Origin: Lachnospiraceae bacterium
Lineage (GTDB): Bacteria; Bacillota; Clostridia; Lachnospirales; Lachnospiraceae
Reading direction: 5' to 3'
Assembly: GCA_016286555.1 (NCBI GenBank)
Contig: JAEETA010000011.1
Location: 21,978 to 85,977, forward strand
Length of the DNA: 64,000 nucleotides
Position numbers and translations under genes: made by a program
Shown here: in pieces, positions 27,968 through 36,765 of the stretch
Position numbering within the stretch: the stretch's first letter is position 1
Layout of the letters: each line of letters starts with the position of its first letter
Notes under the pieces: model-generated
The model's database searches: none
The model's input: only the letters and a program-made list of their open reading frames with translations
What the model was told of the DNA's origin: nothing

Positions 27968-29158
27968 ATGCCGAACTTATCTGAACTTGAAAATGCAATA
28001 CCCGTTGGCCCCCTGAAACTCCTGGTCCTCCCTTCCATGCAGTACATGGGAGACCGGATCAATCAGTATCTTGCGACCTTCCGCAAGACCGTTCACAACG
28101 AAAAGGTCAAAAATGATCCCGCATTCCAGGGATACATCGAAAACAACTATATGCTGGACTACTCCATTCCCCGCTTCGGAAGCGGCGAAGGAAAGGGCCA
28201 GGTGAACGAAAGCGTCCGCGGTAAGGATATCTTCATCCTGGTGGATGTGTGCAACCACTCCATCACCTACAACATGAACGGCTTTGAAAATCACATGTCT
28301 CCCGACGATCATTACCAGGATCTGAAGCGTATGATCGCTGCCTGCGACGGCAAAGCGGCACGCATCAATGTGATCATGCCCTTCCTCTATGAGGGCAGAC
28401 AGCACCGCAGAAGCGGACGGGAAAGTCTGGATGCGGCCTACGCACTTTCAGAGCTGAAGGATATGGGCATTGACAATTTCATCACCTTTGACGCCCATGA
28501 TCCAAGAGTTCAGAACTCCACGCCCATCTCCGGATTTGATAATTTCATGGCTCCTTACCAGTTCATCAAGACTCTGCTGAACAATGAGCCGGATCTGTTG
28601 GTGGACCAGGATCACATGGTTGTCATTTCTCCCGACGAGGGCGCCCTGGACAGAGCCATCTACTTTGCAAATGTGCTGGGTGTGAACACCGGTATGTTCT
28701 ACAAGCGCAGAGATTACACCAGGATCGTTGGCGGTAAGAACCCCATCGTTGCTCATGAATTCCTGGGCGACGATATTGACAGCAAGGATGTGATCATCAT
28801 CGATGATATGATCTCCTCCGGCGGTTCAATGCTGGATACCGCAAGACAGCTGAAAGAAATGAACGCCAGACGCGTGTATCTGTGCACCACCTTCGGCCTC
28901 TTCACCGACGGTTTGGCAGGCTTCGACAGCGCTTACGAGAAGGGCTACTTCGATAAGGTCATCACCACCAACCTGACCTATCTGCCTCCTGAGATCTATC
29001 ACAAGCCTTACTTCCTGGAGGTGGACATGAGCAAGTTCATCGCCTCCATCATTGACTTTATGAACCATGACGCATCCATGTCTAATGTCATGGACAATAC
29101 CGATAAGATGCATGCGTTCCTGGATGCGTACAACCGTCGCGCAAATTTCGAAATTTAA
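27968..29158 (+). CDS. prs: Ribose-phosphate pyrophosphokinase, long form
   Basis: 396 residues from the ATG at 27968 with GGAGG six bases upstream. Makes PRPP from ribose-5-phosphate and ATP for purine, pyrimidine, His and Trp synthesis. The PRPP loop DVIIIDDMISSGGSMLDTA lies near residue 280; DAHDPRVQN and the first-domain segment VNESVRGKDIFILVDVCNHS are also recognisable. Standard Prs is about 315 residues; this form has extra N-terminal sequence and internal additions and lacks the usual MKLFSGNSN start. It appears to be a Clostridia-type subclass. Regulation by ADP cannot be judged. Confidence 0.88.
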   Translation: MPNLSELENAIPVGPLKLLVLPSMQYMGDRINQYLATFRKTVHNEKVKNDPAFQGYIENNYMLDYSIPRFGSGEGKGQVNESVRGKDIFILVDVCNHSITYNMNGFENHMSPDDHYQDLKRMIAACDGKAARINVIMPFLYEGRQHRRSGRESLDAAYALSELKDMGIDNFITFDAHDPRVQNSTPISGFDNFMAPYQFIKTLLNNEPDLLVDQDHMVVISPDEGALDRAIYFANVLGVNTGMFYKRRDYTRIVGGKNPIVAHEFLGDDIDSKDVIIIDDMISSGGSMLDTARQLKEMNARRVYLCTTFGLFTDGLAGFDSAYEKGYFDKVITTNLTYLPPEIYHKPYFLEVDMSKFIASIIDFMNHDASMSNVMDNTDKMHAFLDAYNRRANFEI

Positions 29159-29281
29159 CAAAGTTAAATTTCGAAGGCATCCATCATCCTTCGGATGCTG
29201 AGATGCATCGCAATATAGCTAACGCTGTATTGAGATAGCATTCATCCCCCTACGGGGGCTGTAATGCATCGAAATATAGCT
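29147..29281 (+). repeat. Tandem hairpins and direct repeat behind prs
   Basis: A 13-bp perfect inverted repeat (29147-29159 / 29163-29175) includes the last prs codons and its stop. It is followed by CATCC-TTC-GGATG, then CAATATAGC / GCTGTATTG (9 pairs, one T.G) and CCCCC-TAC-GGGGG enclosed by GCATT / AATGC. An 18-nt near-identical direct repeat (29203-29220 and 29264-29281; 17 of 18 match) frames the last two. T.G pairs on this strand suggest structure in the prs transcript. Confidence 0.65.
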
Positions 29282-29285
29282 GTCT

Positions 29286-29312
29286 CAGCGGCCCTCAGGG
29301 GCCGCTGTTTTA
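29286..29312 (+). terminator. Rho-independent terminator of prs
   Basis: Stem CAGCGGCCC / GGGCCGCTG with a 4-nt loop is followed by TTTTATTG on the plus strand. It ends just before the convergent histidine kinase stop codon. Confidence 0.85.
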
Positions 29313-31958
29313 TTGCTTCTCTTCTGTCTCAGGTTCCGAAGCCGGCTCAGGTTCCTCAGGGAAGACCATGGTGACCTTGAATAGGTCACCGTCCACGGAA
29401 ACGGTAAACTCTCCTCCCTGGAGCTGGGTGAGGCTTCTTGCGATAAAGAGTCCCAGTCCGCTTCCTTCCGTGGATCTGGATTCATCACCGCGGATAAAGC
29501 GTTCCGTCAGCTCTTTGCCCTGCAGCGTAAAGGGCTTATCTGCCACATTCTTTACGGAAAGCTCTACCTTCCCGTTCTCTTTGTGCACCGTGATATAGAC
29601 TCTGGTGCCGCTCATGGCGTATTTGCAAACATTCTGTAGCAGATTGTCCATGATGCGCCAGGTGCGCCTTCCGTCGCCGCGGATGTAGGCCGTATCCAGA
29701 TGAGTTACCACCAGGGTCAGATCCTTCTTTGCCAGGTTCTCTTCAAACTCCCCTGCACATTGACGGATCAGCTCCGTCAGGTTCAGATGCACCAGGTTCA
29801 GTTCGATATTTCCGGAGGAAATCTTCGAAGCCTCCAGCAGATCATCCAGCAGGAGCTTCAGTCTTGCGGATTTGTCTGCCAGGATCTGCAGATATCCCGC
29901 CTGAGGCTCCTGTTCCATGCCGCTTCGTTGCAGGAGATCCACGTAATTGATGATGGAAGTGAGGGGCGTCTTCAGATCGTGGGAGACATTGGTGATGAGG
30001 TCCGACTTCATCTTCTCGTCACGCATACTGGTGTTGACGGCACTTTCGATACCTTCACCGATATTGTTCACCGCTTCCGCCAGCAGGGCGTTTTCCGGAT
30101 TCATAAGCTCTCCGGAGATCTTGTAATCCACCTCTCCGCCACGGATCCTGCGGATACCGTCCACAATCTCCTTCCGCTCTGCATGACTTCGCACCAGCAC
30201 CACACCGATGAGGGCATCCACCAGAACGATGATGATCGCCACCACCACGGCCCAATAGCGGTTGTTAAACCAGAGCTGGATCACGGAGATCACGGCTCCG
30301 ATGTTGAAAAACAGGAACAGGTTGTAGGGCAGAATGATACTGAGTCCTGTACTTCTGCTGGTATAAATCCTCCTGTAGATCCGTCGGAACAGTTTGTCCA
30401 GGATATACAGGAAAGACCCGCTCCATAGGGTGTGGCTCTTGATCCTGCGACTCAGTGTCATGGTAAACATGAGAAGCAGCAGGCAGGTACCAAATCCGTA
30501 TAGTGCGTAGTACTGATAACAGGTCGTTCCATCAGCAGGATTGTCAATGGAGGAGACATATATCGTCTCCGTTGCCTCCCGCAATACCTGATGAAGATGA
30601 AACATCCCCCGTATCGCAAAGAAATATATCACCAGAACAGTTTCAATAAAGAGATGGTCCAGCGGCATTTTGTAATACCGGATCTCTCCGTCGTCACTTA
30701 CGTAGCGACCGGTTTCAAAGATCAGGTAAACAAAGAACAAAAACCAGAGCATTACCAGGATCAGCAGACCCACCAGATAGTATTTGATCTGGGCGCGAAT
30801 GGCATTATACTGATCGGAAACAGCACGGAAGGAATCATCCGCCTGCATGTCCAGATCCACATACATCCAGACTTTGGTATCCGCCGGATAAACAGAGGAC
30901 CAGACTCGCATCTGATGATCCAGATTGCTGACATCTACGTCAGAAAGTCCGTTGTACTCATAGGTTTGCCGGTAATAGATGAGGGACTGCAGATTTTCGG
31001 AAAAGACCTCGGTGAGCCCTTCTTCCGAGACGCCGTCATAATCAGGCTCGTTGGTATCAAAGAGAACCTCGCCGTCATTTTCGGTGCGGATCACATAGAT
31101 CAGATTGGAATTATCTTCGGAAAAATGATGCTTCCCATTGGTATAGATCCGGTGGATCTCATACAGTTCCGACACACATTTTTCCAGATTTCGCTGAAGC
31201 TTGGCAAAATCCACCCAGTTATCACAGACCTGGGTAAGAGAACGCTTTCCCAGAGCCGTGGTGCAGCGCATATCCAATACCGTTACCAGAATGCCGGGAT
31301 CCTCTTCGGAATCCAGCACCGTGATGTAGTCGGGGCATTCCGTCAGGATATAGTTCAGTACTGCCTTCTGGATAGTGGCAAAGCCCACTCCGTTTTTCAT
31401 CATGCGATTCTGCAGGCCGGGATCAATGCCGTTGAAGGCGCGGTCCACTCTGCGGAACCCCAGGAAGGTGACACTGTCACTTCCGTCGATCTGAAAATTG
31501 TCCAGGAAATAGATGTTGCCGAAATAGGTCAGGAAATCGTTAAGTGACATGCGAACTTCCGAGAAATCCGCACCGAATCGGCCCCATTTCACCAGATCAT
31601 CAAGGAAGAATGTGACATCGATGTCGCAATCGTCCGGAAGTCCGGTTTCCACAGCATACTGATTGATGTGGAACTGCCGCTTGGGAAGGTACAGGCCCTG
31701 GCTCTCAATGATGCGTTTCGCCGCAACATAGCTCACCACATCTTCCGCATTGCGGGAAAAGAGGTCATCAAAGATCTCCGTGTCCGCAAAATCTCTGGAG
31801 GATCGCATGGGATCCAGAAAATAGGTTTTGTCCTCATCCAGGTAGGAAACACGGATAAAAGAATTTATGATCAAGCTGCCGACGAGGGCTGCAATGATTG
31901 CCGCTAAAAACAAACATGCAAGACCGCCCGCCAGATTGGTCCATCTGGCTTTTTTCAT
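29310..31958 (-). CDS. Sensor histidine kinase with large extracellular domain and several membrane spans
   Basis: 882 residues. One span at about 10-33, then a roughly 360-residue extracytoplasmic region with no domain I recognise, then five more hydrophobic segments (about 395-417, 436-455, 485-505, 540-565, 570-592). A short linker leads to HisKA with His660 in NVSHDLKTPLTS, and HATPase motifs DNLLQNVCKYA, GSGLGLFIARS. It phosphorylates the response regulator encoded 13 bp upstream. The six-span layout is unusual compared with two-span kinases. The ligand is unknown; a surface or envelope signal is plausible. The C-terminus is a Pro/Glu-rich tail. Confidence 0.9.
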   Translation of the reverse strand: MKKARWTNLAGGLACLFLAAIIAALVGSLIINSFIRVSYLDEDKTYFLDPMRSSRDFADTEIFDDLFSRNAEDVVSYVAAKRIIESQGLYLPKRQFHINQYAVETGLPDDCDIDVTFFLDDLVKWGRFGADFSEVRMSLNDFLTYFGNIYFLDNFQIDGSDSVTFLGFRRVDRAFNGIDPGLQNRMMKNGVGFATIQKAVLNYILTECPDYITVLDSEEDPGILVTVLDMRCTTALGKRSLTQVCDNWVDFAKLQRNLEKCVSELYEIHRIYTNGKHHFSEDNSNLIYVIRTENDGEVLFDTNEPDYDGVSEEGLTEVFSENLQSLIYYRQTYEYNGLSDVDVSNLDHQMRVWSSVYPADTKVWMYVDLDMQADDSFRAVSDQYNAIRAQIKYYLVGLLILVMLWFLFFVYLIFETGRYVSDDGEIRYYKMPLDHLFIETVLVIYFFAIRGMFHLHQVLREATETIYVSSIDNPADGTTCYQYYALYGFGTCLLLLMFTMTLSRRIKSHTLWSGSFLYILDKLFRRIYRRIYTSRSTGLSIILPYNLFLFFNIGAVISVIQLWFNNRYWAVVVAIIIVLVDALIGVVLVRSHAERKEIVDGIRRIRGGEVDYKISGELMNPENALLAEAVNNIGEGIESAVNTSMRDEKMKSDLITNVSHDLKTPLTSIINYVDLLQRSGMEQEPQAGYLQILADKSARLKLLLDDLLEASKISSGNIELNLVHLNLTELIRQCAGEFEENLAKKDLTLVVTHLDTAYIRGDGRRTWRIMDNLLQNVCKYAMSGTRVYITVHKENGKVELSVKNVADKPFTLQGKELTERFIRGDESRSTEGSGLGLFIARSLTQLQGGEFTVSVDGDLFKVTMVFPEEPEPASEPETEEKQ

Positions 31959-31971
31959 ACGCTGTTATGTA

Positions 31972-32664
31972 TCAGTTCTCCTGATCGATCTTGTAGCCTA
32001 CGCCCCACACTACCTTCAGGTATTTGGGCTCCTTGGGATTGATCTCGATCTTCTCCCGGATGTGACGGATATGAACCGCAACGGTATTTTCCGCACCGAA
32101 GGCGCTCTCGTTCCAGATCTTTTCATAGATCTCATCCGTGGAAAATACGATACCCTGATTTTTCATCAGGAGCAGCAGGATGCTGTATTCAATGGGCGTT
32201 AGTTTGATAGGATCCCCGTCCACCGTCACCTGCTTGGAATCGTCATTGATCACCAGGCCGCCGGTCTTGTAGATGCTGTCATCATCCTTCAGGCTTCCCA
32301 GGGACGTGTATCTGCGCAGGGCGGACTTAACTCTGGCCACCAGCTCCAGGGGATGGAAGGGCTTGGTGATATAATCATCCGCCCCGATGTTCAGTCCCAG
32401 GATCTTATCCGTGTCCTCGGACTTGGCGGAAAGGATCAGAATGGGAATGGAACTCTTCTCCCGCAGCTTCATGATGGTATGGATCCCGTCCAGCTTCGGC
32501 ATCATCAGGTCGATGAGCAGGAGTTGCACGTCTTCCTTTGCCAGGATCTCCAGAGCCTCCTCGCCGTCGTAAGCCTTCAGGATCCTGTGATTTTCCTGAG
32601 ACAGATATATTTCGATCGCATCCACGATCTCGTGATCGTCGTCACATACCAGTATAGTAGCCAT
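31972..32664 (-). CDS. OmpR/PhoB-family response regulator
   Basis: 230 residues. The receiver domain has the acidic pocket D8-D9-D10, phospho-acceptor D52 in LLLIDLMMPKLDG and K101 in ITKPF. The C-terminal winged helix shows LTPIEYSILLLLM and VAVHIRHIREKIE. It pairs with the downstream kinase; targets cannot be inferred. It follows yraN by 17 bp, so the two-component system may be read with the upstream rnhB/yraN genes. Confidence 0.94.
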   Translation of the reverse strand: MATILVCDDDHEIVDAIEIYLSQENHRILKAYDGEEALEILAKEDVQLLLIDLMMPKLDGIHTIMKLREKSSIPILILSAKSEDTDKILGLNIGADDYITKPFHPLELVARVKSALRRYTSLGSLKDDDSIYKTGGLVINDDSKQVTVDGDPIKLTPIEYSILLLLMKNQGIVFSTDEIYEKIWNESAFGAENTVAVHIRHIREKIEINPKEPKYLKVVWGVGYKIDQEN

Positions 32665-32681
32665 AGTTCTCCTTATTCTCC

Positions 32682-33035
32682 CTACCCTCTGTGGGGAAAT
32701 GCATTTTTGATCCAGGTGACCTCGCTGCCGCAGATGCCGATGACATCGTAGCGGATGCCTCTGGAAAGGGGAATGCCGTAGCGCACCCGGTAAAAATCCG
32801 CCACACGGCAGATGGTTCGCTGCTTTTGAATCGTGACAGCAGCCAGTGGAGATCCGTTTTTGTCAGTTTTACGGTATTTTACTTCCGTAAAAACCAGGTA
32901 ATCTCCGTCCTCACATACCAGATCGATCTCACCGTTCCTGCAGCGAAAATTGGTCTCAAGGATTCTGACACCTCTGTCTTTTAAATAGGCGGCAGCCAGG
33001 TTTTCTCCTGCCGTACCTACAGATCGTTTGTTCAA
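32682..33035 (-). CDS. YraN-family (UPF0102) endonuclease-like protein
   Basis: 117 residues. The nuclease-like core ETNFRCRNGEIDLVCEDGDYLVFTEVKYRK has the E-x-D..E-V-K pattern of Holliday-junction-resolvase-type folds. Its function is unproven. The TTG start is supported by AAGGAG six bases upstream. The position after rnhB and the FlhB-like gene matches many Firmicutes. Confidence 0.9.
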   Translation of the reverse strand: MNKRSVGTAGENLAAAYLKDRGVRILETNFRCRNGEIDLVCEDGDYLVFTEVKYRKTDKNGSPLAAVTIQKQRTICRVADFYRVRYGIPLSRGIRYDVIGICGSEVTWIKNAFPHRG

Positions 33036-33048
33036 TACTTCTCCTTAT

Positions 33049-33336
33049 TTACGAGCGGATCTTGTTTTTGATCTTGTCCATGGAATCCACAAAGATCAGG
33101 ATTTCCGCCACCACTTCATAAAGCTCCGGCGGGATCATCTCACCGATCTCCAGACGGGACAGGGTATCTGCCAGCTTATCGTCCCTGTGGATGGGGACAT
33201 CCGCTTCTTTTGCTTTCTCTATGATCTTTTCCGCTATGACACCACGGCCGGAGGCTACCACTTTCGGAGCCTGATCATTGGGATCGTATTCCAGCGCTAT
33301 GGCCTGTTTGGGCTTATTTTGTTTCGGATCCGCCAT
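33049..33336 (-). CDS. FlhB C-terminal-like protein (YlqH family)
   Basis: 95 residues. Resembles only the cytoplasmic export-switch domain of flagellar FlhB (ALEYDPNDQAPKVVASGRG...). The self-cleaving NPTH of true FlhB is absent and replaced by YDPND. The C-terminal segment DDKLADTLSRLEIGEMIPPELYEVVAEIL is family-typical. The ATG at 33336 has GAGG upstream. As in B. subtilis ylqG-ylqH, it sits beside a FliK-like gene and rnhB, with no other flagellar genes in view. Confidence 0.88.
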   Translation of the reverse strand: MADPKQNKPKQAIALEYDPNDQAPKVVASGRGVIAEKIIEKAKEADVPIHRDDKLADTLSRLEIGEMIPPELYEVVAEILIFVDSMDKIKNKIRS

Positions 33337-33363
33337 AGACAACCTCGTTTCTTCGTTGAATCA

Positions 33364-35436
33364 TCAGGTGCGGACATCAAAGGAGATCTCTCCGCCCCTG
33401 AGATGCGCCTGAGAGATCAGAAGGGGCGCAATGCCGCCTTCCGGCAGTGGTTTTTCGTCATCCTTCTCGCCCCGTACCCGCATTTTACAGCTGCAGGCAT
33501 AGCCCCTTGCTTCCAGCCTGGAATTCAGCTCATCCATGTGCTCTGCAAGGAAATCGAGAATGGAATCATCCTGCACATAGAACTGTGTGCTAACCTTCTG
33601 CTGTGGCCCGGAATGATCCAGGGCTACATAGACATCCAGGGGGCCAAGATGCTCCATATCCAGATGCAGCAGAGCGCTGACGGAACTCTCCTTCCCGGTG
33701 AGCTTCCGTCCGTTGGTGTAGACATACAGATCCCCGTGGGCGGTATCGCCACCGGAAAGCCGGATGGGGAGCTGCACATAGGCATACATCTGATTTACCT
33801 GCTGCAGGAAATCCAGATTCTGCTGCATGTTGGAACTGCTCTGGAAGGCGGGAGTCTGGGTGAGATTCTGTTTGTTCAGGGTTTCAGTGATGCGCTCCAA
33901 CTGGGTATTTAACCTGCGATAAAGTTCTTCCACCTTATCTTTCTCAGATACTTCCTTCGGGGAAATGCTCCACTGGGCTTTCAACAGGTCCGTGGTGAGG
34001 TTCCGCAGAGCCGGATCGTTCAGCAGGGTTTTTAAGGTGCTTTCATCCTTTGAGGACAAAGCTTTTCCAAGCACTTCACGGAAGGCATTCATAAGATCCG
34101 TGGTGCTGACCTGCCCATCATTGCCGGCTGCGGTGGAACGCAGGGATTCGGACAGGGTTAAGAGCACTTTTTCGGCTCCCTGTAAGTCACCGGAAAGGGC
34201 TTTGGCCAGATCTTCGTAGCCGGTAGAAAGACTGCGGGCAGCTTCGTTGCTGTCCCCGTTTACGTTCGTAAGGCCCGGATCCCGGATCACTGCCTTATTT
34301 TCCGTAAGGGCGCTATCCTTCAGCGGAGATGCGGCTCCATCGGGTGAATCTTTCAGGATCACGGAACCGTCTTTGGCATCGACTGCAGAAGGACTATTTC
34401 CGTTCAAGGAACCTGCTTTGTCTCCGGAATCTTCTCCGGATTGCATGGCTTTCAGAAGTTCCAGGGCTTTCTGCGCTGCGGAGAGGGGGGCCTGCCCTTC
34501 CTCGTTCTGTGACACGGGTGATGAAGTTACGTTTGAAGCAACATTTTCGGCCACGTTTGTATTCTGCGCAGCAGCTTTTCCTTCGGAACCGGATACTTCT
34601 CCGGTTTGAGCAGGTTCGGTTCCTTTGGAAAGAACTGCCGGGTTGCTTTCTTCGCCTGCATCTTCCGCTTCTCCGGCCGTTTCCCTGAGGCTCGCTATGG
34701 CAGCTTCCAAATCCTCAGGAAGTGAACTTTCTGCAATCTCTGCCAGAGACAGCAGTACCTCTCCTGCTTTTACGGTATCTCCGTTCTGAACCAGTCCCAG
34801 GATCGTTTGGTTCATGGAATCAGCCACTTCCCGCATGCCTACGCCCAGCTCATAGGAAAGGTTCTTGTAATCGGAAATCTGAGCCAGATTCTGATCGTTT
34901 ACGGGGATACCAAGACGGGTCAGATCCACCACATCCTGTACAGGTGCGGAAGGATGGTTGTTCACGGAGGAAAACATCTGCAGCAGTGAATTCCGGTCAA
35001 TGGACATTCCGGCCTGCATCATGGAAGTGGTCATGGAAACCGCCTTATCGGAGGCGGGAATGCCTGCCATATCCAGCGCTCTTAAAGCAGTGGGATCCGA
35101 TGCGGTATTGGTATAGAGGGGGCTTAAGGACAGAGTGCTTTGATTGGAACGCACCTCGAAGGTCAGAGTCTCACCTACAGCTGCAGGGATCCCCTTTCCG
35201 ATGGAAGCATGGATCACGGAATCGTCGGGCAGGCGCAAAGTGACCTGATTGTCATTCCTTTCCACCACCTGGGCTTTGAAGGTGTCTCCCGCTTTCAGAC
35301 CGGAAACCTCGTTTGCCATGGTTTCCCGTGCCCTGACAGGGGCTTCTGCGATGCCCGCAGCGTCCTTGCCGCTTACGATCTGGGCAGGACTGCTTCCGGT
35401 ACGTAATATGGAATTGGCACCAAACAGATCTGCCAT
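33364..35436 (-). CDS. FliK C-terminal-like protein (YlqG position)
   Basis: 690 residues. Low-complexity Ser/Ala/Glu-rich middle (about 235-420). The C-terminal 160 residues (QLPIRLSGGDTAHGDLYVY...GPLDVYVALD) resemble the FliK hook-length-control C-terminal domain. The N-terminal 100 residues look like an OB/SH3-type beta domain (GDTFKAQVVERNDNQVTLRL). There is no signal peptide or membrane span. It sits between rnhB and the FlhB-like gene. True FliK binds FlhB, so the two orphans may interact, but this is inference. Confidence 0.72.
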   Translation of the reverse strand: MADLFGANSILRTGSSPAQIVSGKDAAGIAEAPVRARETMANEVSGLKAGDTFKAQVVERNDNQVTLRLPDDSVIHASIGKGIPAAVGETLTFEVRSNQSTLSLSPLYTNTASDPTALRALDMAGIPASDKAVSMTTSMMQAGMSIDRNSLLQMFSSVNNHPSAPVQDVVDLTRLGIPVNDQNLAQISDYKNLSYELGVGMREVADSMNQTILGLVQNGDTVKAGEVLLSLAEIAESSLPEDLEAAIASLRETAGEAEDAGEESNPAVLSKGTEPAQTGEVSGSEGKAAAQNTNVAENVASNVTSSPVSQNEEGQAPLSAAQKALELLKAMQSGEDSGDKAGSLNGNSPSAVDAKDGSVILKDSPDGAASPLKDSALTENKAVIRDPGLTNVNGDSNEAARSLSTGYEDLAKALSGDLQGAEKVLLTLSESLRSTAAGNDGQVSTTDLMNAFREVLGKALSSKDESTLKTLLNDPALRNLTTDLLKAQWSISPKEVSEKDKVEELYRRLNTQLERITETLNKQNLTQTPAFQSSSNMQQNLDFLQQVNQMYAYVQLPIRLSGGDTAHGDLYVYTNGRKLTGKESSVSALLHLDMEHLGPLDVYVALDHSGPQQKVSTQFYVQDDSILDFLAEHMDELNSRLEARGYACSCKMRVRGEKDDEKPLPEGGIAPLLISQAHLRGGEISFDVRT

Positions 35437-35459
35437 AGGCGCTCTCCCATGATTTATGC

Positions 35460-36215
35460 TTAGATGTAGTCGTGAATGAAGCTCCTGCGATGCTCCGGAC
35501 AGGGACCGTACTCCCGAATGGCTGCGATATGCTCAGCCGTTCCGTAGCCTGCATTTTTCTCAAAGCCATAGACCGGATACTGCTTTCCCAGTTCCTTCAT
35601 CATCCGGTCTCTGGTGACCTTGGCAAAAATGCTGGCGGCACCGATGGAAATGCTCTTTGCATCTCCTTTGATGATGGGCACCTGAGGAATGTTTACCTGC
35701 GGAATGGTCACAGCATCGTTTAACAACAGGTCAGGTGTAACTCCCAGTCCCGCGATAGCGGCTCTCATGGCTTCGTAAGTAGCCTGCAGAATGTTGATCT
35801 CATCAATGCGCTGTGCAGAGATCACACCCACACTGACGGCTACGGCTTTGGCCTTGATGTCGTCATAAAGCTTCTCTCTCATTTTTTCGGAGAGTTTCTT
35901 GGAATCGTTTATATACAGGATGTCACAATCCTTTGGAAGGATACAGGCGCCGGCTACCACGGGGCCTGCGAAGGGGCCTCTTCCCACTTCGTCGATGCCG
36001 CAGATAAACCGGCAGTCCGGGTACTGTCTCTCATAGGTCCAAAGCGCATCGATCCTGCGTTTTTCCGCTTCCAGAGCCTCTGCCTTCTTGCGTGCGCCGA
36101 CACAGAGTTTTACAACACCTGCCCTTTCGTCCTCTGCGTACGCAGCTGCAAAAGCCTCATATTCATTTTCCCGCAGAGCTTCATACTCTGCTTTGATCTC
36201 AGAGATGGCCTTCAT
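35460..36215 (-). CDS. rnhB: Ribonuclease HII
   Basis: 251 residues. Cuts RNA in RNA-DNA hybrids and at single embedded ribonucleotides. Active-site motifs: CGIDEVGRGPFAGPVVAGA (Asp, Glu), NDSKKLSEKMRE, and a later Asp in LLLNDAV. The first 70 residues form the helical N-terminal extension usual in Firmicutes enzymes. The start overlaps the lepB stop (ATGA), so it is translationally coupled. Confidence 0.95.
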   Translation of the reverse strand: MKAISEIKAEYEALRENEYEAFAAAYAEDERAGVVKLCVGARKKAEALEAEKRRIDALWTYERQYPDCRFICGIDEVGRGPFAGPVVAGACILPKDCDILYINDSKKLSEKMREKLYDDIKAKAVAVSVGVISAQRIDEINILQATYEAMRAAIAGLGVTPDLLLNDAVTIPQVNIPQVPIIKGDAKSISIGAASIFAKVTRDRMMKELGKQYPVYGFEKNAGYGTAEHIAAIREYGPCPEHRRSFIHDYI

Positions 36216-36754
36216 TTGCCTACCTTCCCGAACTTGTTAAACGGATACATACGAAGGACCGCTTTCCCGATGATATCGGACTTTTTGATATTTCCCACGG
36301 CCTCAAATCGGCTGTCCAGGGAGTTGTTTCGGTTGTCTCCCATGACAAAGAACTCGCCCTCTCCAAGCTTCACTTCATTGATGGCGCGTCCGATGTGCGC
36401 GGTGTCGATGGTCTCCTTACCGTAATGCTCTTCCAGGACTTCCCCGTTGATGTAGATCACGCCCTCCTCATCAATGCGGACCGTTTCTCCGGGAAGACCG
36501 ATGACGCGCTTGATGTAATAGGTGCCGGGCTCGTAATTTACTTTCAGTACCACGATATCAAAGCGCTCGGGATCACCGAAATGATATCCCAGTTTATTCA
36601 CCCAGAGATTGTCGCCGTTTTCCAGCGTATCGTTCATGGAAGGGCCCTCCACCACGGTGCGCTGTCCCACATATTTGATCACAAATGCAGTAAGAGCCAG
36701 TACCACCAGAAAATAAATGGCGGTGGAGATCAGCTCCTTTTGAAATTTGGTCAT
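36212..36754 (-). CDS. lepB: Signal peptidase I (first copy)
   Basis: 180 residues with an N-terminal membrane anchor (about 8-26). Catalytic Ser is in VVEGPSMNDTL, Lys in YYIKRVIGLPGE, and GDNRNNSLDSR is the conserved box E. It cleaves signal peptides of exported proteins. It lies between rbgA and rnhB, 11 bp after rbgA. A second, diverged copy is on the other side of rbgA. Confidence 0.95.
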   Translation of the reverse strand: MTKFQKELISTAIYFLVVLALTAFVIKYVGQRTVVEGPSMNDTLENGDNLWVNKLGYHFGDPERFDIVVLKVNYEPGTYYIKRVIGLPGETVRIDEEGVIYINGEVLEEHYGKETIDTAHIGRAINEVKLGEGEFFVMGDNRNNSLDSRFEAVGNIKKSDIIGKAVLRMYPFNKFGKVGK

Positions 36755-36765
36755 AACCTGCCTCC

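Noticed and set aside
33049..33336. Annotation as flagellar FlhB
   Set aside because: Only the cytoplasmic tail-like part is present, with no membrane domain and no NPTH motif.
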